Shown here one piece after another: positions 46,306 through 56,139 of a stretch of 64,000 nt of DNA. The notes beneath the pieces were generated by a model. That model had not been told where the DNA came from. It did no database searches and was given only the letters and a program-made list of their open reading frames with translations. The stretch spans positions 1-64,000 of the forward strand of contig JAJDWE010000041.1 of NCBI GenBank assembly GCA_022825725.1, in the 5' to 3' direction. This stretch comes from Gemmatimonadota bacterium (GTDB lineage: Bacteria > Gemmatimonadota > Gemmatimonadetes > Palauibacterales > Palauibacteraceae). Each line of letters opens with the position of its first letter. Position 1 is the first letter of the stretch. Made by a program: the position numbers and the translations under genes.

Positions 46306-48263
46306 GGGATGAGTTCCTCCTCGACGAGGCGGGCGATCCACAGCCCGGAGTGAAGGTCGGAGGTGAAGATCCGGCCCTTGAACAGCTGGGCGCCCCACGT
46401 CATCGACCAGTTCGGCACCGCGGCGTTCGGCGACGACGTCTTGATCGCGCCGATTTCGCGGCCCTGGCGGTAGAGATCGCCGCGCAGTTCGCCCGAGATG
46501 TCCAGCACCCGCAGCCCCGCCTGGTAGTAGCCGACGTAGAGCCGGTCGCGGTCGTCGCTCCACAGGTTGTGGGCCCCCGCTTCCGGCACGGTGTAGTGGG
46601 CGACCTTCACCGGGTCGTCCATGTCCGTCATGTCGAGCACTTCCACGAAGCCCCGCGCCTCGATGGGCCCGAACGCGTTGGGATCCCAGTCGGACGGGTA
46701 GATCTCGGCCGCGACGAACAGGTACTTGCCGTGACGCCACGCGACGTGCGTGTTCCCCTGCCCCGACACCCACCGCGACACGAGCTTCGGGTCGCGGGCC
46801 GTGCCCCCGTGCGTGCCCGCCCCCGCGTCGAGGATGTAGATGCCCTCGTTCCAGAACGACGCGTAGGCGTACCCGTCCTGGACGATGACGTCGTGCAGGC
46901 TGCGGACCGGTTCGTCGTGCACCCAGCGGTTGATCTCGCGCGGGTTCGACGGATCGGAGATGTCGATGATGACGATCTCGCTCGTGCCATTATGGCAGGC
47001 GTAGACGAGATCCTCGTCCCCCAGGATCCAGACGTTGTGCACGCCCCCCGTCACCGTGTCCGTGTACTCGGAGAGGATCTCCGGATGGGCGGGGTTCGAG
47101 AGGTCGAGGAGGACGATCCCGTTGCGCCGGCTCGAGGCCCCTTCGCGGGTGACGATCCCGAGGCGGTTGTTGGGGTGGATCTTCACATCGTTGATGCGGC
47201 GGGCATCGAGTTGGATGGAGTCGGTGAGGACCGGCTGCGCGGGGTCCGTCACGTCCCACACCTTCATCCAGTCGTGGTAGAAGGTGCCGAGGTAGGCGTA
47301 GTCGCGTCCGTCCACCCCCTCGAACACCCACGTGTCGCCGGCCCGGTGCGTGGACGTGATCCCGCTTCCCACGAGTTCGAGCCGCGCCGTGTGGCGGCGG
47401 GGGCCGACGCGCACGGAGACCGTCCGGGCGATGGCCGGGCCCGCGATCGCGGTCACGTGATAGGTGCCCGGCTCCTCCGCCACGAAGAGTCCGCGTCCGT
47501 CGACGGGTTCGACGCTCGCCCCGCTCGGCGTGACGCTCCACAGCGGCGCGAGGGCGATTTCGGCCCCGCCGGCGTCGCGGCCGAGCAGCCGAAACGCCGC
47601 GACATCTCCCGTCGAAAGCGCGCTCACATCCCCGGAAGCCGCCAGTTCGTAATCCTCGGCCGGGTTCGGCCGCACCGTGACCTCGACCTCCGTCGCGGCG
47701 GCTCCGGCAGAGACGGTCAGGACGGTCTGCCCGGGCCCGTGGCCGAGGACGCGCCCCGCGTTGTCCACCGTCGCGATGGCGGGATCGGCCGAGGCGAACT
47801 CGAACTCGACGTCCTCCACGGCGCCGCCCATCGCCGTCCAGGCGCCGATATCGAGCGCGGCCGTCGTGCCCGCGTAGACGGGGCCGGCGACGCGGGCCTC
47901 GATCCGGTCGGCTTCGAGGCGGGGGACGACGATCCGGACCCAACTCGGCTGGCCGCGGAACATCGCCGCGACGCGGGACTCGCCCGGCCGCACCGCCGTC
48001 ACCATCCCCTCGGCCGTCACCGTCACCCCATCGTCGGCCGCGAACCAGCGCACCTCCGAGGCGGCGCCTTCTTCCACGGTCCCCTGGATCTCCGCGGTGA
48101 GCTGGAAGGACGCGCCGACCTCGAGTTCCAGTTCCGCCGGCGAAGCGACCGCGTACACCCGTTCCTGCGCGTGGATCGGCGGCGAGCCCGCGACGCCCAG
48201 AACGAGGGCGGAAGCCAGGGCGGAAGCAAGGAGTCCGGAGCGGAGCGACATCTTCTCCTCCAT
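46302..48263 (-). CDS. Secreted protein with bacterial Ig-like (BIG2) and LVIVD/beta-propeller repeats
   Basis: Signal peptide; SFQLTAEIQGTVEEGAASEVRWFAADDGVTVTAEGMVTAVRPGESRVAA (BIG2-like); VWDVTDPAQPVLTDSIQLD, LLDLSNPAHPEILSEYTDT, IIDISDPSNPREINRWV (LVIVD repeats). Start trimmed from ORF 46302..51122. Confidence 0.85.
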   Translation of the reverse strand: MEEKMSLRSGLLASALASALVLGVAGSPPIHAQERVYAVASPAELELEVGASFQLTAEIQGTVEEGAASEVRWFAADDGVTVTAEGMVTAVRPGESRVAAMFRGQPSWVRIVVPRLEADRIEARVAGPVYAGTTAALDIGAWTAMGGAVEDVEFEFASADPAIATVDNAGRVLGHGPGQTVLTVSAGAAATEVEVTVRPNPAEDYELAASGDVSALSTGDVAAFRLLGRDAGGAEIALAPLWSVTPSGASVEPVDGRGLFVAEEPGTYHVTAIAGPAIARTVSVRVGPRRHTARLELVGSGITSTHRAGDTWVFEGVDGRDYAYLGTFYHDWMKVWDVTDPAQPVLTDSIQLDARRINDVKIHPNNRLGIVTREGASSRRNGIVLLDLSNPAHPEILSEYTDTVTGGVHNVWILGDEDLVYACHNGTSEIVIIDISDPSNPREINRWVHDEPVRSLHDVIVQDGYAYASFWNEGIYILDAGAGTHGGTARDPKLVSRWVSGQGNTHVAWRHGKYLFVAAEIYPSDWDPNAFGPIEARGFVEVLDMTDMDDPVKVAHYTVPEAGAHNLWSDDRDRLYVGYYQAGLRVLDISGELRGDLYRQGREIGAIKTSSPNAAVPNWSMTWGAQLFKGRIFTSDLHSGLWIARLVEEELIP

Positions 48264-48362
48264 GTGCCAGAGCATGTGCCAAAGCGATTGGACCGGGGGC
48301 TCGCAAGCTCGTTTCGACCGGCGCGGACGGCAATATCCGGTGGTTGACCGGACCTTTGCGGG

Positions 48363-51300
48363 GTGGGAGCTTCGCCCATCATGGAAACGCTCGACGCCGG
48401 ATACGCGGCCGGGAGGCCTTCGCTCTCGGAAGGAGAAGCGGCCGGGCTCGTCCGGAAGCTCTGGGGCGTGCGCGGAACGGCCCGCGAGTGCGCCAGCGAG
48501 CGCGACCGGGTGTTCGAGATCCGGGCCGGGACCGCGGACGGGACTTCGGACACGGCTGCGGACGCGACTTCGGGCGGGGCGGGAGTCCACGGATATCTGA
48601 AGGTCTCGAACGCCCTCGAGCGCAGGTCGGTGCTGGCAGCCGAGGCGGCCATCCTCGAGGGTCTCGCGTCCCAATCCTGTTACCGGCTGCCGACCTGGCG
48701 GGCCACCCCCGGCGGCGAGTCGTTGATCGAACGGACGCTGGACGGCCGCGCCCACCTCGTCCGCTTCCTGGAGCCCGTGCCCGGAGTGTCCCTCGACCGA
48801 TACCGGCCGCACGGAGCTGAACTCCGGCGCCAGATCGGCCGCATGATCGGGATCCTGGATGACTCGCTCACCCCGAGGCCGGAGGCGGACCGGGCCGCGA
48901 TCGAGGACCGGCCCATGATCTGGGACCTGCGGGGCGCCGCGACGCTCATCGCGGAGAACCTCGCCGCGATCCCGGCCCCGGGGCCTCGGGCGATCCTCTC
49001 CCGCATCCTGGAACGGTACGCCGACGTCGTCGCGCCGCGCCGTCCGGAACTCCGGGAAAGCCCGATCTACAACGACGCGAATCCGGCCAACATCCACGTC
49101 GACCCCGCGAGGATTCTCGACGGCGCGCCGAAGCTCGTTGGCGTGCTGGACTTCGGAGACGCGATCCGCTCCTGGACGGTGGCCGACCTGGCCGTCGGCT
49201 GCGCCTACGCCGGCCTCGGCACGCGCGACCCGCTCGGCGCCTTCTGCGACGTCGCCCGGGGCTACGCGGCCGAGTACGAGCTCCGGGAGGCCGAGGCGGA
49301 CGTCGTATACGACCTGGCGCGGCTGCGGCTCGCCCTGAGCGTGACCATCTCGTCGGTCCGCGGCACGCAGGAGCCGGACAACGAGTACCTGTTCGTGAGC
49401 CAGGCCCCCGCATGGGAGGTGCTCGAGCGGCTGGACGCCACGCCTCCGAACCTGGGGCGCTACCGGTTGCGGGAGGCCTGCGGACACGCGCCCTGCCCCT
49501 CGACCGCTCGCGTCATCGCGGCGCTGGAGCGCGCGACCCCGGGCGCCGCGCCGGTGCTCGACCCCGATCCGCGCACTGCGCCCACGGTCACGCTCGACCT
49601 GAGCGTCGAGTCCGGGGATGACGGCGGGACGTTCGATCCCACGGATCACTCCGCGTTCTCGCAGCGGCTGTTCGACGAGATGCGCGACGCGGGCGCGGCG
49701 GTGGGCATCGGCCGCTACGACGAGGTGCGCTGGTGGTACACGGGCGAAGCCTTCCGCGCGCCGGGAAACGAGATGGACGAGTGGCGGACCGTCCACCTCG
49801 GCGTCGATCTGTTCGCCGAGCCGGGGACGCCCGTCCTCGCGCCGCTCGTGGGTCGCGTCGTCTCCGCGCACGACAACGCCGACCGCCTGGACTACGGCCC
49901 CACGATCATTCTCGAGCACGAACTGGAGGACCCGGCGGGAGGGGGAGCCGCGGAGGGAGGGGGAGCCGCGGCGGACGAGCCCGTACGCTTTCGCACTTTG
50001 TTCGGACATTTGTCGCCCGAATCGCTGTCTGCGGTCGCCGTAGGAGAGGTCGTGGAACCCGGCCGCACGATCGGCTGGATCGGGGCCCCGCCGGACAACG
50101 GCGACTGGGCCGCGCACCTTCACTTCCAGATCTTCGTCGATGCCCTCGGCTACGAGGGCACCTTCCCGGGCGTCGCCACCCCGAGCGCCCGCGGCGTCTG
50201 GACGGCGGTGAGCCCCGACCCGAACCACCTGCTTCGGCTCCCAGCGGAAGCCACGGCGCCGCGACCCCGCAGCCACGCGGACCTGGTCGAGGACCGGAAC
50301 CGCCGGCTGGGGCCCTCCCTGAGTCTCTCCTACAGGCGGCCGCTCCACATCGTCCGGGGGCGGGGCGCACGGCTCTACGACATCGAGGGCCAGCCCTTCC
50401 TCGACTGCGTGAACAACGTCGCTCACGTCGGACACTCGCACCCGCGCGTGAACGAGGCGGCCCGCCGCCAGATGGCCGCGCTCAACACCAATACGCGCTA
50501 CCTGCACGAGACCATCCTCGAATACACGGAGCGGCTGGCGGCCCTCTTCCCGTCCCCGCTCGACGTGTGCTTCCTCGTGTGCTCCGGCACGGAGGCCAAC
50601 GAACTCGCCCTGCGCATGGCGCGCACGCACACCGGCGAGGTGGGCGCGGTCGTCCTCGACGGGGCGTACCACGGCAACTCGAGTTCGGTCGTCAACCTGA
50701 GCCCGTACAAGTTCAACGGCCCCGGCGGGAAGGGACTCCGGCCCTGGGTCCGGATGGCGCCCATGCCGGATCTGTTCCGGGGCATCCACCGCGGGTCGGA
50801 ACGGGAGGTGGCCCCCCTGTACGCGGCCCATGTCGGCGAGGCGGCGCAGGCGCTCGAGACGGAGCCCACGTGGTTCGAGGACCGCCCGCCCGGCGCGGCT
50901 GCCTTCTTCCACGAATCGATCCTGAGTTGCGGGGGACAGATCCCGCTCCCCGCCGGATACCTCGCGGCTTCCTACGCCGCAGCCCGCGAGCAGGGCGCAG
51001 TATGCGTGGCCGACGAGGTGCAGGTCGGCTTCGGCCGCGTGGGGTCGCACTTCTGGGCCTTCGAGGAGCACGGCGTCGTCCCCGACATCGTCACCCTCGG
51101 CAAACCGATCGGGAACGGCCATCCCCTCGCCGCCGTCGTCACGACGCGCGAGATCGCCGAATCCTTCGCCAACGGGATGGAGTACTTCAACACCTACGGC
51201 GGAAACCCCGTCTCCTGCGCCATCGGCCTCGCCGTCCTCGACGTGATCGAAGAGGAGGGATTACAGGAAAACGCCGCGAACGTCGGAAGGCGCCTCCTGA

Positions 51301-51590
51301 ACGGCCTCGAACACCTGCGCGACCGTCACCACCCCGTGGGCGACGCCCGGGGCCGCGGCCTGTTCACGGGGATCGAGTTCGTGCGGGAGGGTGACGACCT
51401 CGAGCCCGCCGCCGACCTCGCCGACGCCGCCGTCCAGCGCATGCGCGACCGCGGCATCCTCCTCAGCACCGACGGCCCCGACCACAACGTGATCAAGATG
51501 AAGCCGCCCCTCGTCTTCTCCGAGAACGACGCGGACCTGCTCATCTCCAACCTCGACCAAATCCTCTCCGAAACCGCCTTCCTCCCCTGA
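48363..51590 (+). CDS. Triple-domain fusion: APH-type phosphotransferase + M23-like peptidase domain + class III PLP aminotransferase
   Basis: [16 protein letters not shown]...[15 protein letters not shown]23: [25 protein letters not shown]...AHLHFQIF; aminotransferase: [22 protein letters not shown]...[46 protein letters not shown]. Confidence 0.93.
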   Translation: MGASPIMETLDAGYAAGRPSLSEGEAAGLVRKLWGVRGTARECASERDRVFEIRAGTADGTSDTAADATSGGAGVHGYLKVSNALERRSVLAAEAAILEGLASQSCYRLPTWRATPGGESLIERTLDGRAHLVRFLEPVPGVSLDRYRPHGAELRRQIGRMIGILDDSLTPRPEADRAAIEDRPMIWDLRGAATLIAENLAAIPAPGPRAILSRILERYADVVAPRRPELRESPIYNDANPANIHVDPARILDGAPKLVGVLDFGDAIRSWTVADLAVGCAYAGLGTRDPLGAFCDVARGYAAEYELREAEADVVYDLARLRLALSVTISSVRGTQEPDNEYLFVSQAPAWEVLERLDATPPNLGRYRLREACGHAPCPSTARVIAALERATPGAAPVLDPDPRTAPTVTLDLSVESGDDGGTFDPTDHSAFSQRLFDEMRDAGAAVGIGRYDEVRWWYTGEAFRAPGNEMDEWRTVHLGVDLFAEPGTPVLAPLVGRVVSAHDNADRLDYGPTIILEHELEDPAGGGAAEGGGAAADEPVRFRTLFGHLSPESLSAVAVGEVVEPGRTIGWIGAPPDNGDWAAHLHFQIFVDALGYEGTFPGVATPSARGVWTAVSPDPNHLLRLPAEATAPRPRSHADLVEDRNRRLGPSLSLSYRRPLHIVRGRGARLYDIEGQPFLDCVNNVAHVGHSHPRVNEAARRQMAALNTNTRYLHETILEYTERLAALFPSPLDVCFLVCSGTEANELALRMARTHTGEVGAVVLDGAYHGNSSSVVNLSPYKFNGPGGKGLRPWVRMAPMPDLFRGIHRGSEREVAPLYAAHVGEAAQALETEPTWFEDRPPGAAAFFHESILSCGGQIPLPAGYLAASYAAAREQGAVCVADEVQVGFGRVGSHFWAFEEHGVVPDIVTLGKPIGNGHPLAAVVTTREIAESFANGMEYFNTYGGNPVSCAIGLAVLDVIEEEGLQENAANVGRRLLNGLEHLRDRHHPVGDARGRGLFTGIEFVREGDDLEPAADLADAAVQRMRDRGILLSTDGPDHNVIKMKPPLVFSENDADLLISNLDQILSETAFLP

Positions 51591-51636
51591 TTCGCGGCCC
51601 GGACGGCCGGAAGAGCCGTAGTTTTTCCATACATGT

Positions 51637-51661
51637 GGGGAAAACGACCGCATTTTTCCCC
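51637..51661. terminator. Inverted repeat GGGGAAAA-N9-TTTTCCCC in the convergent intergenic region
   Basis: 8-bp perfect arms 51637-51644 and 51654-51661, AT-tracts on both sides, between the stop at 51590 and the convergent small ORF ending at 51705. Confidence 0.45.
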
Positions 51662-51704
51662 GCATCCAAGCGATAATGTCCGGTCATTACCGGATTCTTG
51701 CCCG

Positions 51705-51860
51705 TCAGTGGCGCCAGTTGCGGCTCCGAAGGGTCATGCGCCACTCGTCGTCATCGGCTTCCAGGCGGACGGTCCCCTTGAGGTGACGGATCCGGTCGCC
51801 GAGCGGCCGGTTCGCCATCCCCTCGCGGAGAGTCTCCCGTTGCGGCGGGCGTTCGTTCAT
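51705..51860 (-). CDS. Small ORF (51 aa) translationally coupled to hicB-like gene
   Basis: MNERPPQRETLREGMANRPLGDRIRHLKGTVRLEADDDEWRMTLRSRNWRH*; ATGA overlap with the upstream HicB ORF. Manually translated; below the ORF track length cutoff. Confidence 0.5.
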   Translation of the reverse strand: MNERPPQRETLREGMANRPLGDRIRHLKGTVRLEADDDEWRMTLRSRNWRH

Positions 51861-52180
51861 AAGGCAATCTCCCTGAGACGCTCGGCTATGTAGGCGTTCA
51901 TGGAGAGCCGCTGGCTGCTGGCCTTGGTCGCGAGTTTGCGGTGTACTTCCGGTTCGATCCTTATGAGGACTCGGCCCGAATACGGCCTGCTGGGTTCCCG
52001 CCCCTTCTCCTCACAGAACTCGAGGTAGTCGTCCACCGCACGTCGCATGGACTCCTTCAACTCCGACACCGACCTGCCCTCGAAGTTGATCCCGTCTCGC
52101 GTATCGATGACGTGGCCCGAGAAAAACTCGTAGTCCTCGTCGTAGTCGAAGACGCCGGTGTATCCCTTGTACTCGATCAT
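51857..52180 (-). CDS. hicB: HicB-family antitoxin
   Basis: MIEYKGYTGVFDYDEDYEFFSGHVIDTRDGINFEGRSVSELKESMRRAVDDYLEFCEEKGREPSRPYSGRVLIRIEPEVHRKLATKASSQRLSMNAYIAERL. Confidence 0.93.
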   Translation of the reverse strand: MIEYKGYTGVFDYDEDYEFFSGHVIDTRDGINFEGRSVSELKESMRRAVDDYLEFCEEKGREPSRPYSGRVLIRIEPEVHRKLATKASSQRLSMNAYIAERLREIAL

Positions 52181-52431
52181 GGCGAGACTCCTGCCCGTTC
52201 CAGGAAACGACGCATCCGCTTGACGAGTCCCCTACCGCACTCCGGGCGTGGATGAGGTCGATGCACGGTTTCGATCTCTCCGTTCAACTCGACTACTACC
52301 GAAGAACCGCGTCGTTCGTGGATCTCCGCGCCCAGGTTCCGAAACATGGATTCGACATCGCTCCACCTCAGGTTCCCTCTCGGTTGCTTGTCGAAGATGG
52401 CGGCGAGAGTTCTCTGATGACGTCTACCCAT
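52177..52431 (-). CDS. hicA: HicA-family mRNA interferase toxin
   Basis: LRWSDVESMFRNLGAEIHERRGSSVVVELNGEIETVHRPHPRPECGRGLVKRMRRFLERAG; 4-bp overlap with hicB. Confidence 0.9.
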   Translation of the reverse strand: MGRRHQRTLAAIFDKQPRGNLRWSDVESMFRNLGAEIHERRGSSVVVELNGEIETVHRPHPRPECGRGLVKRMRRFLERAGVSP

Positions 52432-52507
52432 GACCGCATGATATCACGCTACGATATCACGAACAAGCGGGATGGCGCATTTTCGCCGAACGACCCGCCC
52501 CCCCGTG

Positions 52508-54610
52508 CTACGAGCCGGCTTGGGTGGCGGCGGTGCGTTCGTCGTCGTGCGTGCCCCAGCGTTCGAACCACTTCCTGAGGATGAGTTGCGTACGCAGGAA
52601 GTTGGACGGCAGACGCGACGTGCCGTGCCACTCGCCCTGGAACTGGACCATCGCCGTCGGCTTGTTCTGTGCCTTGAGCGCCTGGTAGAACTGCTCCGTC
52701 TGCGACATCGGCGTCCGCAGGTCGAGGACGCCCGTCATCAGCATCGTCAGCGTCGTGACGTTGCCCACGTAGGTGATCGGCGAGCGGCGGATGTGCTCGC
52801 TCGGGTCCACCCACGGGAACTCCTGGAAGTCCGCGTACCAGCGCAGGTAGTTGCCGTCGACCTCGTTGGGGAAGTTGAACCAGTTCACGACCGGGCAGTT
52901 CGCCGACGCGGCCCGGAAGCGGTCCGTGTGTCCCACGACCCACGAGGTGAGGACGCCGCCACCCGAGCACCCGTAGACGAACATGTTGCTGTCGTCCACG
53001 TAGCCTCGGGAGATGACCTCGTCCACGCTCGACATGAGGTCGTCGAAGTCGTGGTTCGGATAGTCGTACTGGATCGCGTTCCCGAACTCCGTCCCGTAGC
53101 CGGAGCTTCCGCGCGGGTTCGTGTAGAGGACGACGTAGCCGTTCGCGGCGTGCTCCTGCCACGAGAAGTTGAAGCCGCCGTTGTACATGCCGTGCGGGCC
53201 GCCGTGAATCACGAGAATGAGCGGATACTGGTGCGACGGATCGAAGTCCGGGGGCTTGATGACCCAGCCGTGAATCGGGAGTCCGTCATGGGATGACTCG
53301 CTCCACACCTGTTCGACTTCACCCAGCGTCACGCCCGCCAGCACATCGGCGTTCACATCGGTGAGCCTCGTGCGCCGGTCGGGCCGGTCAACGGGGAAGA
53401 CATGGATGTCGCCGGGTTCGTGCGCGTCGCCCCACATCCCAACGGCCATGCCGCCGTCGCTCACGTCGTTGAGGCCGAACATCTGCGGGCCCTCGGTCAT
53501 CGCCCGCACGTCGCCATCCACCGAGGCGTAGTGGATGTTGCGATAGCCGTCCGCCGCGGCGTCGAAGTAGACGCCGGCGCCGTCCGGGGCCCAGTGCAGC
53601 GCGCCGGGGCTGCGGTCCATTTCGGCCGTCAGGGCGCGCGGGTTCGATCCATCCGCGTTCATCACGTAGACGGCGGACTCGATGTAGTCGAACGTCGTCG
53701 TGTCGTGCCCCACGTAGGCGATCATGCGCCCGTCCGGCGACGGGACCGGCCGGTTGTCCGGACCCTTGCGCGTCGTGACCTGACTCAGTTCGCCCGACTC
53801 CGCGTCAAGCCGGTAGATCTCGGTCTCCTGCCACCGGTACACGGCGTCCTCGATGATGAGGCTGCTGAACAGGAGCGACCGGCCGTCGGGCTCCCACGTG
53901 GGGACGCCGAAGTTGTAGTCGCCCTCGGTGAGCTGGCGCGCGGTGCCGCCCTCGGCGGGAACGACGAAGATGTGCTGGTACTTGTCGCCCAGGAATCCGA
54001 CGCGGTCCTGCCGGTAGACGAGGCGCTCGATGATCCGGGGTCCCGGCGTCCATGTCGCCCCCTCCGGCTTGGGGAGGGACATGGACCAGTGGCGCGCGGT
54101 GGGCTCCTCCGCCCCCACGCGCATCGTGAACGAGAAGCGCGTCCCGTCGGGAGACCAGGCGAAGTTCGACGGACTGTCCGTGACCCGCGTCACCTGGGAG
54201 ACGGCGCCCTCGGCGTCCATCCAGCGCACGAAGATCTGGGTGTTCCCCTCGTCGTCGGGCGCGAGGAATGCGAGCCGGCTGCCATCGGGAGACCAGCGAG
54301 GCGAGGATCCGTCGACGAGGTGCCGGGGGCGGCTGCCGTCCGGATTCACGATCCAGATCGAGGACTCCCACGCGTCGTTCATCTTGTCGACCCACAGACG
54401 CTCGTAGACCACGGCGTCGCCATCCGGCGAGATCTGCGGATCCTGGACCCGCTCCCAGTCGAGCCACGATTCGAGCGCGAGGGCACCGGGCGCTTCCTGC
54501 GCGACGAGCGCCGGGCCGGGGGCGGCGAGGCCGCAGACGACCGAGAGCGCGACGAGCGTGACGAGATGTGGGAACGGAGCGCGGAGGGGAGCGGGGGCGC
54601 GCGTGTCCAT
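52508..54610 (-). CDS. S9 family peptidase (acylaminoacyl-peptidase / DPP-like)
   Basis: WD40-like propeller repeats (FSPDGT-type WSPDGSRLAFLAPDD, PSPDGRMIAYVGHD); LILVIHGGPHGMY; FVYGCSGGGVLTSWVVGHTDRF. Confidence 0.93.
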   Translation of the reverse strand: MDTRAPAPLRAPFPHLVTLVALSVVCGLAAPGPALVAQEAPGALALESWLDWERVQDPQISPDGDAVVYERLWVDKMNDAWESSIWIVNPDGSRPRHLVDGSSPRWSPDGSRLAFLAPDDEGNTQIFVRWMDAEGAVSQVTRVTDSPSNFAWSPDGTRFSFTMRVGAEEPTARHWSMSLPKPEGATWTPGPRIIERLVYRQDRVGFLGDKYQHIFVVPAEGGTARQLTEGDYNFGVPTWEPDGRSLLFSSLIIEDAVYRWQETEIYRLDAESGELSQVTTRKGPDNRPVPSPDGRMIAYVGHDTTTFDYIESAVYVMNADGSNPRALTAEMDRSPGALHWAPDGAGVYFDAAADGYRNIHYASVDGDVRAMTEGPQMFGLNDVSDGGMAVGMWGDAHEPGDIHVFPVDRPDRRTRLTDVNADVLAGVTLGEVEQVWSESSHDGLPIHGWVIKPPDFDPSHQYPLILVIHGGPHGMYNGGFNFSWQEHAANGYVVLYTNPRGSSGYGTEFGNAIQYDYPNHDFDDLMSSVDEVISRGYVDDSNMFVYGCSGGGVLTSWVVGHTDRFRAASANCPVVNWFNFPNEVDGNYLRWYADFQEFPWVDPSEHIRRSPITYVGNVTTLTMLMTGVLDLRTPMSQTEQFYQALKAQNKPTAMVQFQGEWHGTSRLPSNFLRTQLILRKWFERWGTHDDERTAATQAGS

Positions 54611-54816
54611 GGGTACCTCCTGGGGTCAAGGGCGCGGGGCCTTTCGAAACATGGGATGCGCATCGCCGCATGCATAGACCGCGTCGCGCCACATGCCTGG
54701 CCGCCCCCGCGCCGCGCCCGCCCCCATGCCCCCCGAAGTTCCGCGTCTTATGTTGCGTCGGTGAACGACCGCGGCTGCCGCGCGGGATGCGGCGGCCCAC
54801 AAGCCGGGAGGTTTCC

Positions 54817-56139
54817 GTGACGACTCGCACGCCCACCGACGCGACCCGCCTGCCCGACCGTCGCCGATTCCTCAAGCGTGCCGCCGCGGGAGCCGCACTC
54901 GCGGCGACTCCGGCGTGGACGCGAGCGCCGGCCAGACCCGGTCTCAGCCTGGACGAACTGTCGGCGCGACGGGACTTCCTGGGGATGGAGGACGAATCCT
55001 TCTGGGAGATGGTGAAGTCCCAGTTCCCGCTCCGTCCCGGACTCATCCTCGTGAACGCCGCGAATCTCTGCCCCTCGCCGTATCCGGTGCAGGAGGCGGT
55101 GTTCGGCTACACGCGCGACATCGATCAGGACGCCTCGTTCCACAACCGGGCCAAGTTCAACGCGCTGGCCGCGAAGTCCGTGGAGGCGCTCGCGCGGCTG
55201 CTCGGCGCTTCGCCCGAGGAGATCGTGGTCACCCGCAACACCTCCGAGAGCAACAACACCGTCATCAACGGGCTCTCGCTGGGCGCGGGCGACGAGGTCG
55301 TGCTGTGGGACCAGAACCATCCCACGAACAACGTGGCGTGGGATGTCCGGGCGGACCGCTGGGGCTACAAGGTGATCCGCGTGGCGACGCCGCCGGTGCC
55401 CGAGACGGAGGACGAACTGATCGACGCGTTCGTGAGCGCCTTCACCGACCGCACGCGCGTGCTCGCCGTGACCCAGATCTCGAACATCTCGGGGGTCGAG
55501 CTACCGGCGCAGCGCCTGTGCAGCATCGCCCGCGACCGCGGCATCTACGTGCACATGGACGGGGCCCAGAGCTTCGGCGCGGTGGAAGTCGACCTTCACG
55601 CCATGGGCTGCGACTCGTACACCGGGAGCGCCCACAAGTGGTTCTGCGGACCCAAGGAAGCCGGGGTCCTCTACGTTCGGGCCGAACGGGTCGCGGAGCT
55701 GTGGCCGAGCGACGTCGGCGTGGGCTGGGAGGGCGCGATCGCGGGCGGCGGTGCCGACAAGTTCGGCACGTACGGCCAGCGGGACGACGCGGCCGTCGCG
55801 GGCGTGGGGACGACGGTGGAGTTCCACGAGGCCATCGGGGCGGCGGCGATCGAAGAGCGCATGCGGGCTCTCGCGGCCGGGCTCAAAGCGGCGATCCGCG
55901 ACCGGATCCCGGGCGTGAAGTTCCACACGTCGGACGTACCGGGCCTCGGCGGAGGCGTGGTCATCGCGGAACTGGGGGTCGACGACCACACGGAGATCTA
56001 CAACCGGATCTACGAGGAACACGGCGTCGCGGGAGCGCTCCGCCGGGGCGTGTTCCCCGGCATCCGGCTCTGCCCGCACATGTACAACACGATGGCGGAG
56101 ATGGAACAGGTCGCCGACGCGCTCGCGGCTTCCGCCTAA
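54817..56139 (+). CDS. Class V PLP aminotransferase/isopenicillin N epimerase-like, TAT-exported
   Basis: GTG start; RRRFLKRAAAGAALAATPAWT; EEIVVTRNTSESNNTVINGLSLGAGDEV; VHMDGAQSFGAVEVDLHAMGCDSYTGSAHKWFCGPKEAG (PLP Lys). Confidence 0.92.
   Translation: MTTRTPTDATRLPDRRRFLKRAAAGAALAATPAWTRAPARPGLSLDELSARRDFLGMEDESFWEMVKSQFPLRPGLILVNAANLCPSPYPVQEAVFGYTRDIDQDASFHNRAKFNALAAKSVEALARLLGASPEEIVVTRNTSESNNTVINGLSLGAGDEVVLWDQNHPTNNVAWDVRADRWGYKVIRVATPPVPETEDELIDAFVSAFTDRTRVLAVTQISNISGVELPAQRLCSIARDRGIYVHMDGAQSFGAVEVDLHAMGCDSYTGSAHKWFCGPKEAGVLYVRAERVAELWPSDVGVGWEGAIAGGGADKFGTYGQRDDAAVAGVGTTVEFHEAIGAAAIEERMRALAAGLKAAIRDRIPGVKFHTSDVPGLGGGVVIAELGVDDHTEIYNRIYEEHGVAGALRRGVFPGIRLCPHMYNTMAEMEQVADALAASA

Noticed and set aside
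48264-51122. N-terminal extension of minus-strand ORF 46302..51122 (about 950 aa)
   Set aside because: Antisense to the APH-M23-aminotransferase fusion; the real protein begins at a signal peptide near 48251-48263.
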